Source: Apostichopus parvimensis (Eukaryota > Echinodermata > Holothuroidea > Aspidochirotida > Stichopodidae). From it: a stretch of DNA of 39,274 nucleotides. This document shows, one piece after another, positions 1-9,800 of the stretch. The stretch covers positions 7,922 through 47,195 of the forward strand of contig KN888850.1 in assembly GCA_000934455.1 (NCBI GenBank), read 5' to 3'. How positions within the stretch are numbered: position 1 is the first letter of the stretch; every line of letters starts with the position of its first letter. Below the pieces are notes generated by a model. It worked only from the letters and a program-made list of their open reading frames with translations. It had not been told where the DNA came from and ran no database searches. The position numbers and the translations under genes are program-made.

Positions 1-302
1 AGAATTCAACCCAAAAAGCTGTTTCATTATAGAACTTGATAAAGTCCTACACTAAATCTACATTGAGATCACAGTGACTTCAGATTAATACATCTGTTAA
101 GCACACTCCATTATGAATAACAAATAAACACAACAATATGACTTAAATCTAAAACATTCCAGTTTACCAAACGTGTGATCGTCCCTTCAATTTAGTGACT
201 GATTTTTTAAAGTGTTACACCTTAAACAACAAGCTAAATCTCTATATTCCTTTGCAGTGGAAACTAAAACTTAATTCTATGTTAAAACAGCTATTGTAAA
301 TG

Positions 303-868
303 TATGGTATTGTTCGGTTGTGACTTGATTCCATTAAATGGTGCCTACTTCCCCAATGAAACCAGTAGCAAGTCAGAAGAGTAATACAAATAGAGCTCTA
401 GTATTCAAACTATTTATGGTATCCTTCGGTTGTGACTTGATTCCATTAAATGGTGTTACTTCCCCCATGAAACCAGTAGCAAGTCAGTAGAGTAATACAA
501 ATAGAGCTCTAGTATTCTAACTATTTTTGGTATTTTTCGGTTGTGACTTGATTCCATTAAACCATTAAATGGTGCTTGCTTCCCCCATGAAACCAGTAGC
601 AAGTCAGAAGGGTAATACAAGTAGAGCTCTAGTATTCACACTATTTATGGTATCCTTCGGTTGTGACTTGATTCCATTAAATGGTGTTACTTCCCCAATG
701 AAACCAGTAGCAAGTTAGAAGGGTAATACAAGTAGAGCTCTAGTATTCAAACTATTTATGGTATTGTTCGGTTGTGACTTGATTCCATTAAATGGTGTTA
801 CTTCCCCAATGAAACCAGTAGCAAGTCAAAAGATTCATACAAATAGAGCTCTAGTATTCAAACTATTT
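303..868. repeat. About 112-bp tandem repeat, 5 copies
   Basis: Five head-to-tail copies start near 303, 415, 526, 646 and 757. Each contains TTCGGTTGTGACTTGATTCC, then a conserved AATGAAACCAGTAGCAAGT and TAGAGCTCTAGTATTC. Periods are 112, 111, 120 and 111; the third copy has a short internal duplication of the CCATTAAA region. A 71-codon open frame that runs out of the last copy is a by-product. Confidence 0.9.
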
Positions 869-1326
869 TTCCTCGGCGACCCCAATTTAACTGTCAACTT
901 GGCACCCCTCCAGTGGCAAATGTCGAGGGGGTTTAGGAAGGGTCTATGGGAGGAGGTATCACTCTTCCCTTAAGAGAGACTTTTATACGATAGGGGAATT
1001 TAAGGGTCCTTAGTTGCAAAATGGGATTATAATGTAACTCTGAAGTGGTTTATGTTCAAAACATTTCCATTTTTTTATCACCCCACAATATTGCCAATTT
1101 CTTTTATTTCTTCTAAACTTTTTTGGCAACCCCTTTACATATTTGGGTAACCCCCACCCCCCACCCACCCCCACTTTGAAACAAGGTCATTAGAGAACCT
1201 GGCAAGGAAATGCCACATTGAGCACTATAAATTCAATCCATTGATTCATAACAGTTGTCCATGTAGGAAAATAGCTTCTATTAGAAAGTGCTATCTTATC
1301 TTTGAAGAAAAAGTCAAAGGTCACTG

Positions 1327-1512
1327 TCCATGCCTATCTGGGGGCCCTCCATGCCTTACTGGGGGCCCTCCATGCCTAACTGGGAGCCCTCCATGCCTAA
1401 CTGGGGGCCCTCCATGCCTAGCTTAGGGCCCTCCATGCCTAGCTGGGAGCCCTCCATGCCTAACTGGGGGCCCTCCATGCCTAACTGGGAGCCCTCCGTG
1501 CCGGGCCCTCCA
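1327..1512. repeat. 21-bp minisatellite, about 9 copies
   Basis: The unit is CCATGCCTAACTGGGGGCCCT with G/A and C/T variants. The period is a multiple of three, so it opens 7-residue repeat frames on both strands (PCLTGGP-like and QLGMEGP-like). No splice context supports coding. Confidence 0.9.
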
Positions 1513-2928
1513 TCCTGGTAAATTAGAAGAGTCTTCATGGTAAATGTTGAGAGCTTAAAACAGCTGTTAAAATCTCATCAGTGGCTGTACTATGTGCAGA
1601 GTAAATACATTGATTTGAAATGGAAACCCAAATAGCAACCACAACGACCACCATAACAACCACCACAACAACCACCATAACAAGTCAGTCTTTGTTTGTG
1701 CAGAGGAATGAATAGAATCCCTGTTAAGGGCTACTGGATGTTTTCATACTGTCACCAAGGGATAAGATTATCAATCAAACATGCGACATCCAGGTGATGC
1801 CAGGAGCCGTCTCCGGGAAAGACACCAAGTGTTTGTTTGCTCTGCTAAGCTTTTGATTACAACGGTCTTACAGCAGATTAATGTATCAAAAACAAATTTA
1901 AATTTTTGTTCTATTGTTTTGAGATTTTTTGTGCTATTGTCTTTTTGGTTCAATTGTTTTGTTCTTTATTGGTTCTCTTGTTTTTGTTTTGTTTTTTGGG
2001 GGTTCTATTGGGGTTTTCTTATTACTGTAACTCTCTCGAGTTAAATACATTATTTTACATAATGGTGGTCATTCATAGCACATATTAACATTTCAAATAA
2101 TACAAAACACAATAGAGAAGTAAAGTCTCTATGATGAACTAAGGCTAATTTATTACTTCAGTGCATTTAGCCCCTGCAGGTACCACTCTCTCATTATGCA
2201 ACACATTGCACAATTATATAAAAGTTCATACATATTTAATTTAGAGGGCACTATTGCTCTTTAACTTTGCAGCCAATTTTGATAGCAGCCAGCTGGCTAT
2301 TGATACAAAGAAAAGACTTTGTAGTTTTTGGCAACTGACCAATCAGGGCTTTAAGGCTTCACCCTGCTTAAAGAATCACTATGCATCAATCATGGACATA
2401 CTCTTTATTCCTATTACTAAACCTTTGTACAGGGAGCCCTAACATTAAAGAAGAGAGTCTTGAGTCAATAAAAGGTGGTAGGTTTCATTTCCTATAAACC
2501 CTTCAAGTGAACAAACAGATGACAATCCTGTTCATTAGATTCAATCTTACAAATACTGCGGAAGACAGGTGTCATTGCCTCGGTGCAGCGGAACACAGAT
2601 TATTGAGTTAACTTTGATTAACACTGCTCCATAATCATATTACAATTAACATCACATCGTAATGACATAGTTCCAGCTACATCAGATTACAAATGAAATA
2701 CAATATGGCAACATAGTGACAAGAACCAAATGTAAAAGGTCTTCCTTCTGTTTATAAGCCTTCAATATATCTACAGAAATACTTATATAGTCTCAAGCAG
2801 CCAACAAAATGAACAAATCCCAAAGGTTTCCTCTGTTCGATCAGGGGGTTACCGCTTCTGGAAACACTGGAGGTAAAAACGGTCTCTAAAAGAAAACCAT
2901 ACAGTTTCAACGTGACAGCCGGACTTAC

Positions 2929-2947
2929 CTTAGAAGTACACAGAGGT
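2929..2947 (-). CDS. Candidate 19-nt ANKS1 microexon
   Basis: A 19-nt interval is bounded by a good acceptor (TTTTACTTTTGCACAG before 2947) and a perfect donor (AAG|GTAAGT at 2929). It lies 325 bp downstream of exon J. Entered in phase 1 it would read (G)AC-CTC-TGT-GTA-CTT-CTA-AG, so DPFA would continue as D-L-C-V-L-L. The family expects a short Leu-containing segment after FAG, but the match is not convincing. It may be a decoy pair of splice sites. Confidence 0.25.
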
Positions 2948-3138
2948 CTGTGCAAAAGTAAAATTCCAAATGAAGCAAATCTTTACTTTATAATACTCCA
3001 CTAACTTCTTTTTCATTTGGTGCAAATGTCTCGGAGAATGGTTTTCATTTAATCCATTGTAAATGTGATGTTGAGGTACAAGAAGGTGGGTTTGGAAACT
3101 TGGCAGATACATTTAACAAACCAACCCAACTGATTTAA

Positions 3139-3193
3139 AGGGGAGGGGGAGGGGGAGGGGGTGGGGGAGGGGCAGGAGGAGGGAGGAGGGAGG
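3139..3193. repeat. G-rich purine tract (G-quadruplex-prone)
   Basis: Six runs of four or five G separated by single A or T bases are followed by GGAGGAGGGAGGAGGG. The tract lies 79-133 bp inside the intron after the exon J donor. The transcript of the gene is C-rich here and the G strand is the template. Confidence 0.85.
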
Positions 3194-3271
3194 TATGGGC
3201 TATAAGGTGACCTGACAGGGAGAGGAATAAGACAAATGATTCCATTTAAAACTGTTTCGAGTTTGCCTTAC

Positions 3272-3869
3272 CTGCAAATGGATCGGCATCGTCCGGTCTT
3301 AGCACATCACTCTCACTACTACTGCTGTTTGTCCTGGCATCGTCAGCCTTCACAGCTCTCTTGGTCGGACTTGACGGAATCCCGTTAAATTTCTCTACTT
3401 GTTCCACGGTCAACGCGGTCACTACATCTTCCTCTATGGAGGACGCCACATCTCTAGGATGACCGATCCCATTGGTCGACGAAACGTCGTCTACATTCTT
3501 AACGTCTGAATTTAACATCTTACATGGTACATTAATCCTTTTGGGAGGTATCGGCTTGAAGCCTTCCATTCCCGTCTTCAAATTGTTATCTATTGAACCA
3601 TTCGGTGTTTGCTCGGAGCAAGTTCCGATCGGTCGCTCTGTCTTTAAAAGTTGTGATTTACTATCACCGGAAGAAGATGACGATATAGCCGATTCTTCCG
3701 CTATACTCTGGAAAACAAATTGCTGGTTGGGTGGTGCATAGGGGTGCTGTTGGTGGTGGGTGGGGGCTATGGTTGAGGGTGAAATACTGTTGCAGTCCCC
3801 TGGCAGTTCATCGCAAGAACAAACTTGGTCCTCGTCGTCTTCGTCACCAGCATCTACAGCCGGCAACTG
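3272..3869 (-). CDS. ANKS1: ANKS1 exon J: large Ser-rich linker exon
   Basis: This is a 598-nt exon, phase 0 to phase 1. The acceptor region reads CTTCCCAGCAG, a NAGNAG. Using the first AG starts at 3869 with Gln-Leu-Pro-Ala; using the second starts at 3866 and drops Gln. The donor is GCAG|GTAAGG at 3272. It encodes about 199 residues: an acidic start (DAGDEDDEDQ), a His/Pro/Gln patch, a serine run (AISSSSSG), FKPIPPKR (SH3-ligand-like), SSPTKR, a serine run before ESDVLRPDDADPF and the exit sequence DPFAG. The DPFAG end resembles the FAGLLHGSS-type segment before the SAM domains of vertebrate ANKS1B (from memory), placing this exon just N-terminal to the SAM region. DPF is also an AP-2-appendage type motif. 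Confidence 0.88.
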
Positions 3870-6800
3870 CTGGGAAGGAGGACGGGAAAAATCATACTTT
3901 AGTCAGAAATATTAGCAAATCAGCAAGTTCATGAAATTATAATCACTCTAAAAAAGACATTGTTAGTCATAAAAAACTGACGGTTTTCTTTGCGACGTAA
4001 CATCTCTGCATAAGTGATTGAAGTGAGCATTCTATCCTATGTTTGGGCAAATAGTTGTTTTCATGAAATATCTTCCATATCCAAAAATTCTTAAAATTTT
4101 CAAAAGAAACGCAGAAACATTACCAAAGATTGGGAAAATTTGTCATCAAGTGGTTAAGGCTAAATATCAGCTAATTGAATTTTCTTGTACTGTAAATAAT
4201 TTTTGTAAATCAAAGTTTGTGGATACACGAAGGATATAACACATTGAGGGCGGTATGCCGGTTTATGAGGGATATGCCTGCTTAAAGTCTGGTATGAGCT
4301 CCTTTAAGCATTTGAGAGCAATAACCATATCTTGACACTCTTGAAACAAAACCAGGAGATTCTGGTTGAAAGAGTAATAAGAGTCTTATGTATTAAGTTG
4401 GCTGACATGTTTGCCTAGTCATGGATGACATTCCCTATCAATGATTGAAAAAATGATTCCTTGAATAATGGCTTAGAGATAATAGGATGAGGTTTAGTCA
4501 CAGCTTTACTTTCATACTTCTGTAGTTTGCGTTAAAGCAGCATTTTGCGTTTTGCCGCCGTTTTCCACTTTTTTGACAAGTCCATCAAGTTTTTTACATA
4601 TATCTCAATCACAAAACTAGGATATTTAGCCAATTTTTTTCCCTGCCAAAATCGTTAATTGGCGAGTAATTAAGGACATTTGCAGATAATGAGAAAAGTG
4701 TCCTCCGACAAATTACACATTTAATATTAATCGCATACAGTTCCCCCAACCCACTAGTTTAAATTCAACCAATCAGAGATGCAGGTTTAGTTATGAGCCG
4801 TTGCTAAAAATAGATTCAAAACGTCGAGTTAGTAACTTGGTACAACCAGCGAGCTGGTACTCTAACAGCTTCCTGGTACAACTCCCATAGACAATCTACA
4901 CAAATCAAGCATGGTGTTGTATTACGTATTGGCCAATGACATTCGTAGCTTTTAAATATTCATATTATGGGCGAGGTTTATTTGGATCCCAACGGAAAAT
5001 ATCTTCGAGAAAAACAAAGTTGAAAGTTGTAAATTTTTTGACTTTTATGCCACCATTTGAAGTAAGATTTGAATAATAGATTTAGCTAGTTATGTTTGTC
5101 GTTATGGCATCGTGGAATCAGTGAGGTTGAGAAAAAACCATAGAAAAGGACGCAAATAACTGCTTTAAGACTCTGCGACTATATCGAATTACTCCTGCTG
5201 AGCAAGGTACTTGGTACAAGGTACTAGGTAGTTGCTCACAACTTCATTGAGCAGACTCACTGAAGTAATAAATTGAAGAGTAATCACTGCTAGTCCCAAC
5301 TAACCACCAGCTTCTCAGCTGGAAGAAACCCTGTGTTTAATAGTCAAAGTCATGAATTAAATAATAACACGCAAGTAACTCAATCAGCATGTTAATTAGT
5401 TGAAGGTTTCATCATACAGCTGAGTTTAAAACCTAAATCTTCAAGTAGAACACTCATGAAAATCCTAAACTATTTGATATGTTCATAAAGAAGTGATAAT
5501 GTTACAAAAGGGCTTTCAATATCTATTTCACCTGTAATGTATGTTGGTGAATTGACTTTGGTCAATGTTTAATCCTAACAAATGCATTCTGTTAATGCAC
5601 TGTCATATTTCAATGAAACAATGAAGAAAAAGTCACAAATTTTGAATTATTCAGATATTTTGTCATTGATTCCTAGAAAGATGGAAAGTGTTTGGATACT
5701 TTTTAGAATCGAATGGACTCATTAATTCAGGGATGAGCCAGGGGTAAAAAAAATCACGGAATTTTGCAAAAATTGCGGTATAGGCTCCAGTTTGTGTATG
5801 CTACAGTGTGTTAGGATAATAGTTTTTGTCCCTGAGGTAGAAAAGAAATCACAGATATTCCGCAAATTCTCAAAAAAAGCTCATGCCTGTTAAATAATAT
5901 ATTTAAAATTCATTTTAGGATGATGCCTACATGGTTGACCATTCATTGAAGAGCATAATAGTTAAACATTCTTCCAGAAAGTTCCTTAAATAGTTAGATT
6001 AGCTGCATTCTTACGTTCAGTAATAGTTACCGGCTGTGTCGGAAATTCTCGACTTTCGAGTGCAGACAACTACTCGAAGGTGACGATAGGGGAGTAGACA
6101 AAATTTAATTAACTTAGAAACCAGCTAGGATGTATCACTCAATAAACACCGGGTAACCTGAAGTGCTGACAAAACCTCACACATGTCACTTCAATGATGT
6201 TGGGCTGTTTATATATATGTATAAGCCACATTGACTTTTCCAATTCACAAATTATGCATAAGGGTTCAGGGATGAGCCTGGGGTAAAAAAAATTCACAGA
6301 ACTTTGCAAAAATTGCGGTATAGGCTCCAGTTTTCGTATGCTGCAGTGTGTTAGGATAATAGTTTTTGTCCCCGAGGTAGAAAAGAAATCACAGATATTC
6401 TGCGAATTCGCGGAAAAAGCTCATGCCTGAGGGTTAGACCGAGGGGACACATTATGAGTATTCAGTATCACCTAGCTATACAACAGTAAGTACTGCTTTC
6501 AATTTATCTGTAGCGTCGCAGCCATGTAACTGACTACGAGAGCAATATATTTCATGTCTGCTCATCCTGGGTAAGACTATTAAAGCCATCCTCATGTATG
6601 TTCTCATCCAAATGTGACTTCGCGAGCAGGGAATGGTTTATCGGGTATAGAACCCTTCAAACCTGCTACACTAAATTTCAACATTAAACAATTTCCAGGT
6701 GAAGCATTCAAAGTTTAACATTTTGACAGCCAAAGATATGGTTAATGTTTTAGCATTGACGGCTTGTAACCAGCAAATGGAATATTGAGTTTTTCCAGTA

Positions 6801-9800
6801 TTTGAAAATGAGGCTTTATACTAATTTAATATGCTAATGTAGTGCATGGTGTTTTAGTATAAAAAAAAAACATTCAAAACTCATCAAAATGAAAGCTTTT
6901 AAGGCTTGATGAAGCCTGTGGAAGGAAAGTATATTTATAGCACGGATCATTGCTTTCGCTGCTTGTTCAAACTAAGCACTCCCTAGTATCTGATAAGGTT
7001 TTGTTCCATAAATTTATAACACTTAATGTTATGACAACAAAAAAAGACCATTCATCATGCAAATGAAGTGATTTATTCTACTTGTTATCGCTATAGCATA
7101 GTATTCTGTCGGTCGAATATATATAAGTCACTTTCTGTCAAATTTGCATTACGTCAGGAGGCTTGAGTGAAAACACTGTGTAGTGGGGATCGAACTGCAC
7201 GTGTGTCTATACGAGATGGTTCTCGGTAAGATTGTGACTTTTCTTAGTTCAGTATGCAAAACTTGGGTCTTTGGTTTTCTATGAGTTCAAAACTTAGATC
7301 AAGCCTCACATAATCATGGATGCATCCATAGATGAGTAACAGAAAAGGATACAAAAATAAGGCTTAAATATAAGTGGCGTAATGTTTAACGCTGCAACAC
7401 CCAGCCCAGTAGTCTTGAGGTGTTTCGTATTTTCAGGCATTCTTATGCTAGCATTTGCCCATTTCTTGTTGCGTTCAGAAACCGTTGACTATCTTTACAG
7501 TAAAAAGATCTGGCTGCTTTGCAATATTTAGCCACACTTTTGTACTTTTAGGTTAACTATGTCTGCACTCCATTCATTACGATTTGACCTAAGGTCACAG
7601 AAAGCCTTGATGCATTTTGAAACCATAGACTATCTTTACAGTAAGAACATCTCGCTGCTTTGTAATATTTAGGCAGACTTTTGTAGTTTAACGTTAACTA
7701 TGTCCGCACTACATTCGCTGTGATTTGACCTAAGGTCACAGAAAGCCTTGATGCATTCAGAAACCATAGACTATCTTTACAGTAAGAAGATCTGGCTGCT
7801 TTGCAATATTTAGACACACTTTTGTAGTTTAACATTAACTATGTCCGCACTCCATTCGCTGTGATTTGACCTAAGGCCACAGAAAGCCCTGGATTTCAGA
7901 CCGACAAGATACTGTGATTTAAAAAAACATGAAATGCAGAAATAAGAAACTACCGCTTGGATGTGTTAGTAACAAAAATGGCAATATGGCAAATATGGTT
8001 TTACATGAAGAATGTTATAACAGCTTTGCATATGGCAATTCCTTATAGAACATATATACATATATGGAAATATCGCTTTCAAAGTAACACAATGTCAAAC
8101 ATGCTCCCTGAAAAAAATGTACATGAAATGTTATGGCCAAGGTTGGAAGTTACATCATTATACATACCTAGATGCTCTGAGAATATTCTTCAATATTAAC
8201 ACTCAAAATAATGTCAAAATTGACAGAACTATTTTGTTTTTGCATATTTTTGGAAAAGTCACCAAACACTACACCCTGTCATCCCTACACAGCAATTGCT
8301 AATACTTTAGTAAGATTAGCTGTTTTGTGCCACAATTTATAAGAAAATGGTTCATTTTTATTAATATCAAACCTTTACTGATAATGCCTTAGATTCCATC
8401 ATTCGTGTTTCCAGTGAGGTTTTTGATGTAGTAAGGTTACACGCTTTTGCGTGTCTTTCGTGCAATACTGTCCAGAATGGTATTACCCTGGCTGTGGCAA
8501 ATTCAACAAAAACATACAGCTTTCAGAAACCAAAACCCTCAAACTTGCAACAATTCGAAATGTGACACTGAAACACAACGATCATAAGTTGAACAAAACA
8601 GAAAAGTAAAACATTACCATGTAGAAATTTACCTTATGCTGTGAAAATCGTGCTTGAATACCTAGCATGGCAGTGTGGGGTGATGGGGGAGGGTGACTGG
8701 GTGTCTCGGTAGGGTCGTCCTCTTTCCTGTAAGGGGAGAATCCCTCGGAAGGGGGACTGCCATTAGGTGCGACAGCGGGGAAATACTTTGGTGACATGGG
8801 CGTGACACAGGGGGAAATATTCCTCCTCGGTGCAGGAACTGGCTTTAAGGCTTGCATGGGATAAAAAACAAAATAGAAATCAAGCTGATTATGTGAATTA
8901 TAAAACAAAACAAAACAAAAACCCATCATCACCACCTGGTATTAAAGAGAAAGAAAATCCCAAAATATTGTCACCGTGTTAGATTGAGATGACAAATTAA
9001 AACAAACATAAAACAAAAGATGAACCTGTCCGGATAATTAATTACGTGTGCAACAAAAAGTGCCTCCTCCGTGAAATTAATGTTCCATGCAATTGTGAAT
9101 TGCCTAACAGAGAAGCAACCCTGGCGGCCAAAGGAAAGTACACACAATATGCTATAACTGTAATTGCTTTTGTGTGTGTCACACTTCAATGTTTGTACTT
9201 AGCAAACCTTACTTAATTGATGTAGTTGTAGTTTTAATAAACCAAATAATGGGAAATAAGGTGTCAATGAGACCATTTTTTTTTTCTGCAATTGATTTAT
9301 GATGCCAAAGAGTGACAATATTGATCAACGAATACATTGCAATTGGAAGTTTCAGGGATGAGCCTGGGGTAAAAAAAAAATCACAGAACTTTGCAAAAAT
9401 TGTGGTATAGGCTCCAGTTTGCATATGCTTAAGTGTGTTAGGATGTTTGGTTCTATTCAGAGTGAGGTGGATTTGTACAATATCTCAAAACAAATGCTCA
9501 ATTGTCAGGTATTGGCTGTATGAGTAGCCAGTTGGAATGCAATAACTAATGGTAACAAACAATTTCACTGTTCCCATTTGTAAGGAAAATGTCAGCACAA
9601 GTACGACTCATCTCCGGTAATTTTCACAAAATGAGTACAACTGTAGTTTCAGTAAAGTTCTCTGTACTCCAACAATATACATGCAGTGTCAAGTTTATGA
9701 GAATCCTGTTGCCAATTTTGATTCAGCGTTGGTTTTTACAAACACACAATGATTACAACCAACTGTAACTTTACTCAGGCTGTGAAACAAAATAATGTAC

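Larger units (their letters stand above)
1..3271. other. Last visible ANKS1 intron (left side): repeats, no supported gene
   Basis: Apart from the candidate microexon, nothing coding is supported. No SAM-like or PTB-like coding is seen on the minus strand, so those exons must lie to the left. The stretch holds a 112-bp tandem array (303-868), a 21-bp minisatellite (1327-1512), a CAACCACCA-type microsatellite (about 1636-1682), a T-rich tract (1895-2020) and a G-rich purine tract next to exon J. Confidence 0.7.
3870..8632. other. ANKS1 intron I-J: MITEs and a 141-bp tandem repeat
   Basis: This 4.8-kb intron contains a TTAA-flanked MITE (4536-5164), two short copies of the 6-bp-TSD MITE family (5728-5889, 6267-6429) and a 141-bp triplicated unit (7474-7890). 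The remaining sequence is AT-rich and no other feature was recognised. Confidence 0.75.

Noticed and set aside
1241-1538. Three frames of 60-63 codons with 7-residue repeats
   Set aside because: They are by-products of the 21-bp minisatellite on both strands.
2752-3112. Longer minus-strand coding region around the candidate microexon
   Set aside because: The frames end in stops, show no SAM or PTB features, and only the 19-nt splice-bounded interval is worth keeping.
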